A stretch of 64,000 nucleotides of DNA from JBCFAY01 sp038562375. GTDB lineage: Bacteria > Bacillota > Clostridia > Christensenellales > CAG-138. Shown here piece by piece: positions 8,819-18,513 of the stretch. The notes beneath the pieces were generated by a model. That model had not been told where the DNA came from. It searched no databases and saw only the letters and a list, made by a program, of their open reading frames with translations. Each line of letters starts with the position of its first letter. The first letter of the stretch is position 1. The DNA is taken from the NCBI GenBank assembly GCA_038562375.1, contig JBCFAY010000008.1, positions 85,853 to 149,852 of the forward strand. The letters are read 5' to 3'. The position numbers and the translations under genes were made by a program.

Positions 8819-10084
8819 GTGATGCAACACAAGGACGCTGTGCTCTTAAAGCGCGTGGATCGCATGGGCGATCCGACCTCGATAAGCGAATACGTCGCCC
8901 TCGGCGGCTTCGACGGGCTGAAAAAAGCCGTCGCCACCGAGCCGGAAACCATTCTCACCGAGCTCGACGCGGCGATGCTGCGCGGGCGCGGCGGCGCGGC
9001 GTATCCCCTCGGCAAGAAGTGGCGGCACCTCTACGGGAGCAAGGATATCCCCAAGTACATCGTGTGCAACGCGGACGAGGGCGAACCGGGCACGTTCAAG
9101 GACAAGGTGCTCCTCTCGAAGGACCCCCTTTCCGTCATCGAGGGCATGGTTATCGCGGGATGGCTCTTCGGTTCGCACGAGGGCTTTATCTACACGCGCG
9201 GCGAATACCGCGAAATTCAGAAGATCTTCCAGCGCGCGCTCGACAACGCGGAGGCCGAAGGCTATCTCGGCAAATCCATCCTCGGCATCGAGGGGTTTGA
9301 TTATACCATCACCATCGTTTCGGGCGCAGGCGCTTACGTCTGCGGCGAGAACTCCGCGCTTTTAAACTCCGTCGAGGGCAAGACGGGCCGCCCCCGCGTG
9401 AAACCGCCGCACCTCGCGGACGTCGGCTTATACCTCAAGCCGACGCTCGTAAACAACGTCGAATCCTTCGCCTGCGTGCCCGTGATCCTGAACATCGGCG
9501 GCGAGGCGTTCTGCAAACTCGGCACGCCCCAAGGCGGCGGCACCAAGCTCGTGTGCCTTTCGGGCCACATCAAGAACCGCGGCGTGTACGAGGTGCCGCT
9601 GGGAACGTCCTTACAGAAGATCCTCTACGCGCCCGAGTACGGCGGGGGGATCAGCACCGGCCGTCCGCTCGGCTTCTGCCACTTCGGCGGCCAGTCCGGG
9701 CCGCTCGGCTTCCCCGAGCAGCTCGAGGACTGCGTCTATTCCTACGAGGGCCTGTGGGACAAGGGCCTTGCCGTCGGCTCCGGCGCGATCGTCGTGATGG
9801 ACGACAGCGTCAGCGTCGTGGACTACCTCGAATCCGTGATGGCCTTCTTCGTGCACGAGTCCTGCGGCAAGTGCACCCCGTGCCGCCTCGGTACCACGCG
9901 CCTTTTAGAGCACATCCAGCGCTTCCAGCGCGGCGCGGCCGGGAAGGACGATATGCAGAAGCTCGAGAATATGCTCACGCACATCACCGAGCTGTCCGCC
10001 TGCGGGCTCGGGCAATCGGTTTCCGTTTCGGTTCGTTCGGGCCTCAAGTACAGAAGGAGCGCCTTCGAGGCGCTCGTCGGCTGA
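8819..10084 (+). CDS. NuoF-like FMN/NAD(P)-binding subunit of formate dehydrogenase
   Basis: The diaphorase subunit that passes electrons between FMN/NAD(P)H and iron-sulfur clusters. It has the 51-kDa family core: RGRGGAAYPLGKKW (FMN/NADH glycine-rich region), NADEGEPGTFKDK, GAGAYVCGENSALLNSVEG, and the C-terminal 4Fe-4S motif SCGKCTPCRLG. At 421 residues it lacks the N-terminal thioredoxin-like and C-terminal ferredoxin domains of HndC or HydB proteins. Translation may begin at GTG 8819 or ATG 8822; both follow AAGGAGG. It lies 11 bases after the NuoE-like gene and 29 bases before fdhF. Confidence 0.92.
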   Translation: MMQHKDAVLLKRVDRMGDPTSISEYVALGGFDGLKKAVATEPETILTELDAAMLRGRGGAAYPLGKKWRHLYGSKDIPKYIVCNADEGEPGTFKDKVLLSKDPLSVIEGMVIAGWLFGSHEGFIYTRGEYREIQKIFQRALDNAEAEGYLGKSILGIEGFDYTITIVSGAGAYVCGENSALLNSVEGKTGRPRVKPPHLADVGLYLKPTLVNNVESFACVPVILNIGGEAFCKLGTPQGGGTKLVCLSGHIKNRGVYEVPLGTSLQKILYAPEYGGGISTGRPLGFCHFGGQSGPLGFPEQLEDCVYSYEGLWDKGLAVGSGAIVVMDDSVSVVDYLESVMAFFVHESCGKCTPCRLGTTRLLEHIQRFQRGAAGKDDMQKLENMLTHITELSACGLGQSVSVSVRSGLKYRRSAFEALVG

Positions 10085-10113
10085 CGGCATCCACTATACA
10101 GGAGGACTTCGCG

Positions 10114-12843
10114 ATGCATGATCATCATCATTCCAACATCATAAACCTTACGATCGACGGCAAGCCCTGCTCCGTCAAAAAGGGCACGACGATCCTGGAA
10201 GCGTGCCGCTCCATCGGCATCGAGATCCCGACGCTCTGCCACCTCAAGGACCTCGCGCCCGAGGGCGGCTGCCGCATGTGCGTGGTCGAGGTCGAGGGCG
10301 CGCGCAAGGGCGGCCTGCCCGCGTCCTGCACCGAGCACTGCGCCGAGGGCATGGTCGTGCACTCCCGCTCCAAGCGCGTCGTAGCGGCGCGGCGGTTCAT
10401 ACTCGACCTTTTATTGAGCAACCATGTCATCAACTGCTTCAACTGCGCGCGCAACGGGTCGTGCAGGCTCCAGGACTACTGCCTCGAGTACGGCGTTGAA
10501 AAAACCTCCTTCGTGGGCGGTCGGCAGCCGCTGATCAACGTCGTGGACGCCACGAACCCGTTCTACGAGTTCCGTCCGGACAAGTGCATCATGTGCCGCC
10601 GCTGCGCGCGCGTGTGCGAAAAGCTCCAGGGACGGGATACGCTGAGCACGAGCGGCCGCGGCTTCGATACGCTGATCACGACGAGCTACGGCGTGGACAG
10701 AAGCGACCCGGCCTGCGAATCCTGCGGCAACTGCGTCTCCGTCTGCCCGACGGGAGCTCTCTCCTCGTTCGATAACAAGAAATTCCGCTACTATGAGGTC
10801 AAGCGCACGCGCACCACCTGCCCGCACTGCGCGGTGGGCTGCCAGTTCGACCTCTTGGTGAAGGACGACCGCATCGTGGGCGTCGACCCGGCGGACGGCC
10901 CCTCCAACCACGGCCTCCTGTGCGTCAAGGGCAAGTTCGGCTCCTACAAGTTCGTCCATTCGGGCGATAGGCTCACGACGCCCTTGATTAAGCGCGGCGG
11001 CGTGTTTGAGCAGGCGACCTGGGACGAGGCGCTCTCGCTCGTCGCCGAGAAATTCGGCGAAATCAAGAGCGAGTACGGGGCCGACGCGATTGCGGGCTTC
11101 TCCTGCTCTCGCTCGCCCAACGAAGATAACTACATGTTCCAAAAGATGATGCGCGCGGCTGTCGGTACGAATAACATCGACAACTGCGCACGTGTCTGAC
11201 ACAGCCCCACGGTTGCAGGTCTTGCAACGACATTGGGCTCCGGCGCTATGACAAACCCGTTCGACGACATCACCACGGATGTCGACGCTATTCTGCTCAT
11301 CGGTTCCAACCCGGAGGAAGCGCATCCGGTGCTGGGAACCAAAATCCGCCGCGCGGTGCGCGAAGGTGCGAAGCTGATCGTGGTCGACCCGAGAAAGATC
11401 GGTTTGGCCTCTCAGGCAGCGGTGCATCTCCAGCTCAAGCCCGGCACAAACGTGGCCTTTGCCAACGGCATGATGCACATCATCATCGAGGACGGCCTGG
11501 CCGACATGGAGTTTATCCGCTCGCGCACCGAGGGCTTTGAGGAGATCGCAAAGATCGTTAAGGACTATACGCCCGAAAAGGTGGCCAAAATCTGCGGCAT
11601 CGACGCGGACGACCTGAAAAAGGCCGCGCACCTGTACGCCAAAGCGAAAAAAGCGCCTTTGATGTACTGCCTGGGCGTCACCGAGCACTCGACCGGGACG
11701 GAGGGCGTGATGTCGCTCTCCAACCTTGCGATGCTGGTGGGCAAAATCGGCCGTTCCGGATGCGGGGTCAATCCCATCCGGGGCCAGAACAACGTGCAGG
11801 GCGCGTGCGACATGGGCTGCCTGCCCGGGGATTTGCCGGGGTATCAGAAGGTGACCAATCCCGAAGCGCGCGAAAAATTCTCCAAGCATTGGGGCGCTGA
11901 GCTCGGCGGCGAAGTCGGCCTTACCGCCACGCAGGTTCCGCATGCGGTGGAGGAGGGCAAGATCAAGGCCCTGTACATCTTCGGCGAGGACCCCATGCGC
12001 ACCGATCCGGACATCGGGCACATCAAAAAAATGCTGGAGGGGTTAAGCTTCTTCGTAATTCAGGAGCTGTTCCTGACGGAAACCGCCAAGTATGCGGACG
12101 TGATCCTGCCGGGCGCTTCCTATGCGGAGAAGGAGGGCACGTTCACCAACTCCGAGCGCAGGATCCAGCGCGTCCGCAAGGCGGTCTCGCTGCGGGGCGA
12201 AGCGCGGCTCGACACCGACATCTTCACGGATGTGATGAATCGCCTCGGGTATCCCCAGCGCCGCCTGGAAGCGTACGAGATCCTGCAGGAGATCGCCGAG
12301 CTCACCCCTTCGTACCGCGGCGTGAGCCACGCGCGGCTGGACGGCGGCGCGTGCCTGCAGTGGCCCTGCCCGAACGATACGCATTCGGGCACGCCGATCC
12401 TGCACGAGGGCACGTTTGCACGGGGGCTCGGCTATTTCTACCCGGCCAAGTATGTACAGTCGGCTGAAATTGCCGACGCGGAATACCCCTTCACCCTGAT
12501 CACGGGCAGGATGCTCTACCACTACAACGCAGGCGCCATGACCCAGCGGACGGAAGGCCTCAACGAGATCGCGTCGGAGTCGTACGTGGAGATGCACGTT
12601 GACGACGCAAAGGCCCTGGGCGTTGCGGACGGCGACAAGGTAAGGATCGCGTCGCGCCGCGGCCGGATCGAGACCATTGCGCGCGTGGGCGACAAGGTGA
12701 AGCCGAGGGAAGTGTTCATGACCTTCCATTTTGAGGACGGCAACGCCAACCACCTGACGAATTCCGCGACGGACAAGATCGCGAGGGTACCGGAATTCAA
12801 GGTCAGTGCGGTTCGTATCGAGCCCGCGGCAAAAACAAACTAA
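10114..12843 (+). CDS. fdhF: Selenocysteine-containing formate dehydrogenase, catalytic subunit with NuoG-like N-terminus
   Basis: Interconverts formate and CO2 at a molybdenum (or tungsten) bis-MGD site. The frame runs 909 codons with one internal TGA at 11197-11199 (residue 362), in the context CARV-U-HSPT. This is exactly where FdhF enzymes carry selenocysteine, and a SECIS hairpin follows at once. Domains in order: [2Fe-2S] ferredoxin (residues about 10-85), His-Cys3 cluster (HVINCFNCARNGSC), two 4Fe-4S motifs (CIMCRRCARVC and CESCGNCVSVC), then the 4Fe-4S of the molybdopterin domain (CPHCAVGC) and the catalytic body, ending in the dinucleotide-binding domain. The layout and the NuoE/NuoF neighbours match NAD(P)-dependent acetogen-type enzymes. 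Gene callers will split it at the TGA. SelA, SelB, SelC and SelD are not in this window. Confidence 0.95.
11200..11240 (+). promoter_or_regulatory. Bacterial SECIS element of fdhF
   Basis: It lies immediately after the UGA. The lower stem is AGCCC (11203-11207) with GGGCT (11235-11239). The upper stem is GTTGCA (11212-11217) with TGCAAC (11223-11228), closing a GGTCT loop. The GTTGCAGGTCT sequence is the same as I recall for the SelB-binding apex of the E. coli fdhF element. Confidence 0.88.
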
Positions 12844-12856
12844 GAGAACATCATAG

Positions 12857-12890
12857 CGCCGCCGCGCCTCAACCGCGCGGCGGCGTTCTT
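12857..12890 (+). terminator. Intrinsic terminator of the mob-fdh operon
   Basis: An 11-bp perfect stem (CGCCGCCGCGC/GCGCGGCGGCG) with a 7-base loop is followed by TTCTTT. It separates fdhF from moeA. Confidence 0.85.
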
Positions 12891-12935
12891 TGTAAAGGGC
12901 GACCATCTCAAGCTTTCGGGCCGCCGGGAGGAATT

Positions 12936-14138
12936 ATGATCGAAGTGGAACAGGCGATCGGGCTGCTGACGGCCTCCGTCGCCGAGATCGCACAGCCCGA
13001 AAGCGTGCCTCTGCTGGACGCGCTCGGGCGCGTACTCATAGAGGAAGTGCTTTCCCCCATCGGCGTGCCGCGCTTCCCTAAGGCCGCGATGGACGGGTAT
13101 GCCCTTTTCAGCGCGGACAGCACCAAAGCATCCCGCGAGAGGCCGGTAAGGCTTCAGGTCGTCTGCGAATTGGATGCGGGCGACGCGTATCCCTGCGACT
13201 GCGCCCCCTTTACCGCCGCGCGCATCATGACCGGCGGTACCGTGCCCGAAGGCTACGACTGCGTGATCAAGCAGGAGGACAGCGACCGCGGCGCGCCGTA
13301 TGTTTCGATCTACAAAGCCTTGTCGCCGCAGGAGAATTACGTCGCCGCCGGGGAGGATATCCGCGAGGGGCAGCTGGTATTTCAAAGCCATACCCGCCTT
13401 ACCTGCGACCATATCGGCGTGCTTGCGAGCATGGGCTTTGCGCGCGTAACCGTGCTAAGGCCGTTTCGCGTGGGCCTGATCGCCACCGGCAACGAGCTTG
13501 CGCGCCCAGGCGAGCCGCTCGACCCCGCCCAGGTGTACGACAGCAACAGCTATCTGCTCGCGTCCTACCTGAAGTCGGCGGGCGTCGAGCTGACGACTTT
13601 TGAAATTTGCCGGGACGAGCCGGAGCTGTTCGAAGCGCTGGTGGAAGAGGGGATCGCCAAGGCGGATTTTTTGATCACGACCGGCGGCGTGTCCGTCGGC
13701 AGGCGGGATATCGTCGCCTCCTCGCTCGAGGCGCTCGGCGCGACGCCGCTCTTCGCGCGGGTGAACATGAAGCCCGGCACTCCCGTGCTCGCGAAACTCT
13801 ATCGCGGCAAGCCCGTTTTATGCCTTTCGGGCAGCCCGTTCGCCGCCGTGGCGAACTTCCACGTCTTTTTCTGGCCTGCGCTTGCAAAGGCCATGGGCTG
13901 CCCCGATTTGAACTATGCACGCAAGTCCGCCGTGCTGCGCGAGGGCTTTATGAAGCCGAGCGGCCTGAGGCGGTTCGTCCGCGCGCACCTGAAGGACGAC
14001 GGCGCGTACCTCTATACGAGGGATCACCGCGCGTCGGTACTTTCAAACCTGCCCGGGTCCAACTGCCTGATCGACCAACCCGCCAACACGCCGCTCTCGC
14101 CCGGGGATACGGTCGAGCTGCTCTGCCCGAGGATCTAG
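12936..14138 (+). CDS. moeA: Molybdopterin molybdenumtransferase MoeA
   Basis: Inserts molybdate into adenylylated molybdopterin, the step before MobA acts. At 400 residues it has the usual length. It shows the N-terminal MoeA motif (VPRFPKAAMDGYAL), GEDIREGQ, the MoCF-biosynthesis domain with GLIATGNELARPGEPL and TTGGVSVGRRDI, then MKPGTP and CLSGSPFAA. The C-terminal domain (about 320-400) closes it. GGAGG precedes the ATG. It sits after the operon terminator and may have its own promoter. Confidence 0.94.
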   Translation: MIEVEQAIGLLTASVAEIAQPESVPLLDALGRVLIEEVLSPIGVPRFPKAAMDGYALFSADSTKASRERPVRLQVVCELDAGDAYPCDCAPFTAARIMTGGTVPEGYDCVIKQEDSDRGAPYVSIYKALSPQENYVAAGEDIREGQLVFQSHTRLTCDHIGVLASMGFARVTVLRPFRVGLIATGNELARPGEPLDPAQVYDSNSYLLASYLKSAGVELTTFEICRDEPELFEALVEEGIAKADFLITTGGVSVGRRDIVASSLEALGATPLFARVNMKPGTPVLAKLYRGKPVLCLSGSPFAAVANFHVFFWPALAKAMGCPDLNYARKSAVLREGFMKPSGLRRFVRAHLKDDGAYLYTRDHRASVLSNLPGSNCLIDQPANTPLSPGDTVELLCPRI

Positions 14139-14157
14139 CGCCGCCTTCAAACCAAGC

Positions 14158-14179
14158 AAAATCCCCTCCCGGGGATTTT
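14158..14179. terminator. Probable bidirectional terminator between moeA and the membrane-protein gene
   Basis: A 9-bp stem (AAAATCCCC/GGGGATTTT) with a 4-base loop lies between two converging genes. The T tracts belong to the stem itself on both strands. Confidence 0.6.
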
Positions 14180-14240
14180 GGGGTATAATAAAACACCGCT
14201 GATTTTACGGTTTTCAATCTATTTTATTCCGTCATCAAAC

Positions 14241-14816
14241 TTATTTCGGATTAGCCTTATCGATTTCCGCCGCCTGCCTTTTCTTTACCAGTTCAATAAA
14301 GAGTTTAACGCATATATTTATCACGAGATAGATCGGAACGGAATAGATGTATTTCCAGCTGATCGGTTTATATTGGCCGATGAAGGCCGCGATCGGCTCG
14401 GCGACGAAGGATTGCGTCAAAGCGGCGATTACGCTTACAATGATGTAACCTTTCCATTTGGAATATCTCTGATAGATCCCCATCTGTATCACCGGAAGCA
14501 CCACAAAATCCACGGGCAGCAAAAGCGCCACCTGCGGCAGGACATGCACCGGATATTCCCACAGCATCATTTCGGATCCGAGCACGTCGAGAAACACGGC
14601 ACACAGCCCGATGAGCAGTCCGAACATCATGATCTCCACCAGCCTTTTCTTATCCACGAACCTCCACCATACGGCGAGCGGAATGATAATCAAGGCGATT
14701 AAAAGCCACCATACCCAGCTAAAAAGCTCGTGGGTAGCAAAATGCTCAAGGAACATACCCCTCAGCTGAATTTTTAATTTGATGATCTCATCGAGCAGTA
14801 TATCTGTACTTCCCAT
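14241..14816 (-). CDS. Five-helix membrane protein, CBO0543-like
   Basis: Function unknown. The 191-residue protein has about five hydrophobic segments (roughly residues 33-50, 62-80, 95-110, 124-140 and 155-175). The segment with an acidic residue followed by 'MMLWEYPVHVLP' resembles the WxYP motif of the CBO0543 family of small integral membrane proteins of Firmicutes. The tail is basic (VKKRQAAEIDKANPK), probably cytoplasmic. GAAAGGGG lies shortly before the ATG. It is 43 bases downstream of the next minus-strand gene and probably co-transcribed. Confidence 0.7.
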   Translation of the reverse strand: MGSTDILLDEIIKLKIQLRGMFLEHFATHELFSWVWWLLIALIIIPLAVWWRFVDKKRLVEIMMFGLLIGLCAVFLDVLGSEMMLWEYPVHVLPQVALLLPVDFVVLPVIQMGIYQRYSKWKGYIIVSVIAALTQSFVAEPIAAFIGQYKPISWKYIYSVPIYLVINICVKLFIELVKKRQAAEIDKANPK

Positions 14817-14859
14817 GCTGCACCCCTTTCAAGCGTACGACTTCTTTCGGCGCGCAGCT

Positions 14860-16125
14860 TTACGGCTGGCCGTCAAGCTGCAACTTACTCACGCCCAGCG
14901 CGGAATACGCCCAGAGGGTATCCTGCACCATTTGGGCCTGATTCTCCTCGCAAGCGATCAGCAAGAACACGGCGGCGGTCTGGGCCCGCTGCTTTTTCTT
15001 ATTCTTTCGGGTGGTATAGAGCTTGATCAGGATTCCCACCCCCGCGCCGAGCCCCGTGCCGATAAGCCCCCATATCACGGGGCCCCAATTCAGCAAAAAG
15101 CCGTAGATCGCGCCGAACAGCGCGAACAGCGCGGCCAGAATCATGGGGATATCGAGCATGCTCAGACCGTCTGAAGAATGCACCTGGTCAAAGAGCATTC
15201 CGCCCGCATTCTTTTTATCCATCGGCACGGCAAGGATATGCTCTTTGGGTATGCCTTTCATTTCAACGGCCGTAATGGCGGTCTCAAGTTTGATGGTATG
15301 CTCAAAGTTCGAAATAATATACATCCTGTCACCTCCGTTTCCTTTGGATTGAATAGGCATCGGAAAAAGCCGGTTTTGGTATTCCCTCCTTAGAAATTTT
15401 GCCTGCTCCCAATCAAAGAGCTTGTTGCTTTCCACGGTATTGACGTGCGCGTCATAGATGGAGAAGAAGAACAGGGACGGCAGATTCAAAAACCATTGCT
15501 GATTAAGGACATCCTTTGTCTGCTCGAACTGCCCAAGCATCGTGTAGTGGATAGCGGGCAGCAGTTTTGATTGAAAAACGACGATAATCCACATGAGGAA
15601 TAAAAAAAACGCGACCATGAGGCGATGAAAGATCAACTGACCGGCTCCCGGAGCAAGCGCCGACCATATCATGGCCACCGCGGGAGAGGATTTATCCAAA
15701 TAATTGAATCCGAGCGCATGCACGATGAACGAAGTAACCGGCGCGTCCTCGCGGGCCGCCAGTACAAAATTGTTGTTCATATCCGCCGTCGTCCTGTAGC
15801 TGTCCCAGATGGCAAAAAGATACGTGCAAAAATACAGCAGAAACCATTGTTTATCCAAAATTCCCTTGGCCAGTTCGGCTTGTCCCGTAAAGGAATAAAA
15901 GATGGCCTGATTGAGATGTGATTTAACATTGATCAAAACTTCCCACGCAAAAAGAAGGAACCCGGGAATATACTTGGAGAGCAAAAGATGCCCCAAGCCC
16001 GGAAATATGGCGGACCACAAGGCAACCACGATCGGACTGCGCAGATGCATCTGCGTAGTTCCCGCGATGCTGACATATGCTCTCCTCCGGCGCGCGGGAG
16101 GTTTCTGCGGCATAAATCGATCCAC
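14860..16125 (-). CDS. Membrane protein with C-terminal low-temperature-induced-protein-like domain
   Basis: Function unknown; 421 residues, probably two fused modules. The first part (about 30-240) holds two repeats of a 'WSA..PG.G.L' helix pair (SAIFPGLGHLLLSKY and SALAPGAGQLIFHRL), each followed by hydrophobic segments and a 'QWFLxxx' motif, so it looks internally duplicated. From about residue 270 (MYIISNFEHTIKLETAITAVEMKG) a soluble alpha/beta segment begins, followed by a Gly-rich helix pair (GLIGTGLGAGVGILIKLY) and a second soluble strand. That order is like general-stress/low-temperature-induced proteins. Start is GTG at 16125 with AAGGTGGG upstream; an internal ATG at 16113 is possible. 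Confidence 0.7.
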   Translation of the reverse strand: MDRFMPQKPPARRRRAYVSIAGTTQMHLRSPIVVALWSAIFPGLGHLLLSKYIPGFLLFAWEVLINVKSHLNQAIFYSFTGQAELAKGILDKQWFLLYFCTYLFAIWDSYRTTADMNNNFVLAAREDAPVTSFIVHALGFNYLDKSSPAVAMIWSALAPGAGQLIFHRLMVAFFLFLMWIIVVFQSKLLPAIHYTMLGQFEQTKDVLNQQWFLNLPSLFFFSIYDAHVNTVESNKLFDWEQAKFLRREYQNRLFPMPIQSKGNGGDRMYIISNFEHTIKLETAITAVEMKGIPKEHILAVPMDKKNAGGMLFDQVHSSDGLSMLDIPMILAALFALFGAIYGFLLNWGPVIWGLIGTGLGAGVGILIKLYTTRKNKKKQRAQTAAVFLLIACEENQAQMVQDTLWAYSALGVSKLQLDGQP

Positions 16126-16432
16126 CTACGCCCACCTTCTTATGTTTTATACCGGTTATTTTTCGCTTCTGGTTAAAAAATATACGGGTTTTGCTCTCAT
16201 ACGGCAAATAGCCGATATAGGATCAGGAACGGGAGCCTTATACTCGGCTCCATCGCTGGTTTAAAATTTGCCGACGCTATGGGTGGATGCGACGCTTCGG
16301 TTGCCTTTCCTGTCATAGGGGTCATTGTGATCGCGCTCCGCTTATGGATACGGCTTCCCGCAATCGCCGCTTTTACACTCCATAAAATAAAATCGTGAAA
16401 AGCCGGTCAAAGCCGCAAACACGGGATTCCAT
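16126..16432. other. Gene-free stretch
   Basis: About 300 bases between the membrane protein and the molbindin terminator. Only short frames without ribosome sites are seen. The promoter of the minus-strand membrane-protein pair should lie here but I cannot place it with confidence. Confidence 0.35.
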
Positions 16433-16478
16433 AAAAATGCCGGCGAACGCAGTTCAAGCTGCGTTCGCCGGCATTTTT
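16433..16478 (-). terminator. Very strong terminator of the molbindin gene
   Basis: A 20-bp perfect stem spans 16433-16452 and 16459-16478 with a 6-base loop, flanked by A and T tracts. It would work in both directions; the gene ending nearest is mop on the minus strand. Confidence 0.88.
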
Positions 16479-16528
16479 AATCCGCTTTTTACGAGCCCCC
16501 TCAAAGATGCTCCGCTTTCAGAAACGTA

Positions 16529-16741
16529 TTATTCGTCGATGCCCACCATGACGGAGGTAGCCTTGATGACCGCGTAGGCCTGCATCCCTACCTTCAGCCC
16601 GAGTTCCTTTACGGCGGCGATCGATATGGTGGAGGTGATCTTATTCCCGCCGCCGATGTCGATCGTTACGATGCTCTGCACCGCGCCCTCCTTGATATCC
16701 ACAATGGTCCCCTTCAACTGATTCCTCGCCGAAAGCTTCAT
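16529..16741 (-). CDS. mop: Molbindin, small molybdate-binding Mop protein
   Basis: A single TOBE/Mop domain of 70 residues that binds molybdate, probably as a hexamer, buffering the oxyanion in the cytoplasm. The family pattern is clear: SARNQLKGTIVDIKEGAV, then IDIGGGNKITSTIS, then LGLKVGMQAYAVIKATSVMVG. The ATG at 16741 is chosen because AAGGAGG lies eight bases upstream; an upstream in-frame ATG would add 13 unrelated residues. It is consistent with the molybdoenzyme block a few kilobases away, though it is a separate unit. Confidence 0.9.
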   Translation of the reverse strand: MKLSARNQLKGTIVDIKEGAVQSIVTIDIGGGNKITSTISIAAVKELGLKVGMQAYAVIKATSVMVGIDE

Positions 16742-16888
16742 GCTAAGCGCCTCCTTTTTCCCATAAGATTTCCAGTCCATCTTTTATTATACCGCAAGCG
16801 CGGGAAAGGACAAGCCAGCAGCAGCCGCAAGCCGCTCGACTCGGGCGGCCGGAGCGCCCTCGAACGGTTTTACAGTCGCGGATCGGTT

Positions 16889-17356
16889 CTATCCTTTTTT
16901 GTGATGCAAAAAATAGTCCGCTAAAACGCGCAGGCTTTCCTCGCGCAATACGCCGGAGGTAACCTTTGGCTTATGCGCGGAATTTTCGAATACCTGCCTG
17001 CTGCATTCGCTTCCCTTTTCGTTCAAAAGGCCGCACAGATCGATATCGCCGGCCCCGTACACAAGCCTGCCGAGCTTCACCCATACGAGCGCGCCGGAGC
17101 ACATATAGCAGGGTTCGCAGCTCGAATAGAGCGTATATTCCGAAAGATCGGCAATCCCGGTCTGTTCGCAGAACCTGCGGATCAACCCCATCTCCGCGTG
17201 AAACGTAGGGTCGTGCGCGGTATAGATCCGGTTCTCATTCGTATAGACGATCTCGCCGTCCTTTACAAGCACTGCCCCAAACGGTTCGTTGCCGTGCGCC
17301 GCCGCCGATTCGGAAAGCTTTATCGCCTCGCGCATAAATTTTTCATCCTGCGTCAT
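16889..17356 (-). CDS. Nucleoside/guanine deaminase-like zinc enzyme
   Basis: Cytidine/deoxycytidylate deaminase fold, 155 residues. The zinc and catalytic motifs are intact: HAEM (proton-shuttling Glu in TFHAEMGLI) and PCYMC (SSCEPCYMCSGALVW). The PFGAVLVKDGEIVY start and the C-terminal 'V.GVLREES' tail resemble guanine deaminase and tRNA adenosine deaminase relatives. The second motif PCYMC rather than PCxxC-AG-A, and the 'YGAGDIDLCGL' loop, favour a free-base or nucleoside deaminase over TadA. The exact substrate cannot be told. It is a single gene. Confidence 0.85.
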   Translation of the reverse strand: MTQDEKFMREAIKLSESAAAHGNEPFGAVLVKDGEIVYTNENRIYTAHDPTFHAEMGLIRRFCEQTGIADLSEYTLYSSCEPCYMCSGALVWVKLGRLVYGAGDIDLCGLLNEKGSECSRQVFENSAHKPKVTSGVLREESLRVLADYFLHHKKG

Positions 17357-17507
17357 CCTCGTCCTCCAATGGCCGAATTCTCTTGCCGCATCTTCAAATT
17401 CAATTGCTATTATACCGTAAAATCAAAAAAGTACCAAGGATGCCTCCGCAGGACCGATCCTCCCCCGTGCCGGGGCCGGCGCTTTCAAAGTCTCCCTGCT
17501 TTCCCAA

Positions 17508-17535
17508 AATAAAAGAATCCCCTCTTGGGGATTCT
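17508..17535 (-). terminator. Terminator of the alpha/beta hydrolase gene
   Basis: A 9-bp perfect stem (AGAATCCCC/GGGGATTCT, 17514-17535) has a T-rich tract after it on the minus strand. It lies 25 bases past the stop at 17560. Confidence 0.8.
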
Positions 17536-17559
17536 CATTATTCTATAGGCTTTTTGGCC

Positions 17560-18513
17560 TTACTCGGCGATTACCGGGATATGCTCGAGCACGGCTTCGA
17601 TTAGGCGCTCCGGCTTCTCCTCATGCGCGAGGTGGCCGGTGTTGCGAAGCGTGACAAGCCTGCTGTTGGGAAGCGCGGCCAGCAGGATGTTGAGCTCCTC
17701 CATCGTGCGCCATTTATCCTCGATGCCGTAGAGGATCAGGATGTCCTGGCGGATGTTGCGCAGCTCCTTTAGAACCTCTTCCTCTTCAAAATTATGGACG
17801 GACATGCGCACGGCGCGCTTGCTCTCGGAATCCGCGATCGTCTTGTAATACTCGCGGACGATCTCGTCTGTGATGCCGGTCAGGTCGAAGCAGCTCTCCT
17901 CGAGCAGGGAACGGACCGTCTTCAGATTGATCAGCAGCGCCGCGATCGCGCCGAGAATCGGGCTGTCCAGCATGCGGATCAGCAGCGGCATCTCGGGCGT
18001 AATCCCGCCCGGGGAGATCAGGATCGCGCGCCCGGAGCGTTCGGGAAAGCGGCGCAGGAAGTCGAGCACGTACATCGCGCCCAGGGAGAATCCGACCATA
18101 TGCGCGCTCTCGATGCCCATCGCATCCATGAACAGACGGAGAATATCGGCCTGCTCCTGCACGGTATATCCAAAGGTATAGGGCCTGTCGGAATAGCCGT
18201 GCCCCGGCAGATCCACCGCTATCACGCGGTAATACTCGCTCAGGCGCTGAAATTGCTTGCGCCAGGTATAAAGGGACTGGCCGACCGTATGTACAAGGAT
18301 CAGCGGCTCGCCGGTGCCGGCCTCGGCATAGTGGATCTTGACGCGCTCGTAGAGCGGTTCGCGTTCCTGCGCAAGCTCCTGATCCGCTTCAGCTTCCTTT
18401 TCCTTTTTGGATTTTTTGGGCTGCGGAAGTTCGCCGGGCAGCAGCACCTCCACATAGTCGCCGGTGTGCTCCGAGTTGACGAACGGTTTTAGCTCTAACG
18501 CCTGGTTCACCAT
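17560..18513 (-). CDS. Alpha/beta-hydrolase
   Basis: A probable esterase or related hydrolase; substrate unknown. After a charged, lysine/glutamate-rich N-terminal extension (residues about 30-50) comes the hydrolase fold. LILVHTVGQSLYTW gives the oxyanion-hole region. GFSLG carries the nucleophile serine, and DLPGHGYSDRP is the usual second-strand signature. The acid is probably the Asp in LYGIEDKW and the base the His in NTGHLAHEEKP. There is no signal peptide, so it is cytoplasmic. GGAGGA precedes the ATG. At 317 residues it is slightly long because of the extension. Confidence 0.88.
   Translation of the reverse strand: MVNQALELKPFVNSEHTGDYVEVLLPGELPQPKKSKKEKEAEADQELAQEREPLYERVKIHYAEAGTGEPLILVHTVGQSLYTWRKQFQRLSEYYRVIAVDLPGHGYSDRPYTFGYTVQEQADILRLFMDAMGIESAHMVGFSLGAMYVLDFLRRFPERSGRAILISPGGITPEMPLLIRMLDSPILGAIAALLINLKTVRSLLEESCFDLTGITDEIVREYYKTIADSESKRAVRMSVHNFEEEEVLKELRNIRQDILILYGIEDKWRTMEELNILLAALPNSRLVTLRNTGHLAHEEKPERLIEAVLEHIPVIAE

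Noticed and set aside
11197..11199. Reading the TGA in fdhF as a nonsense mutation (two broken genes)
   Set aside because: Context CARV-TGA-HSPT, the SECIS hairpin and intact sequence on both sides show a selenocysteine codon.
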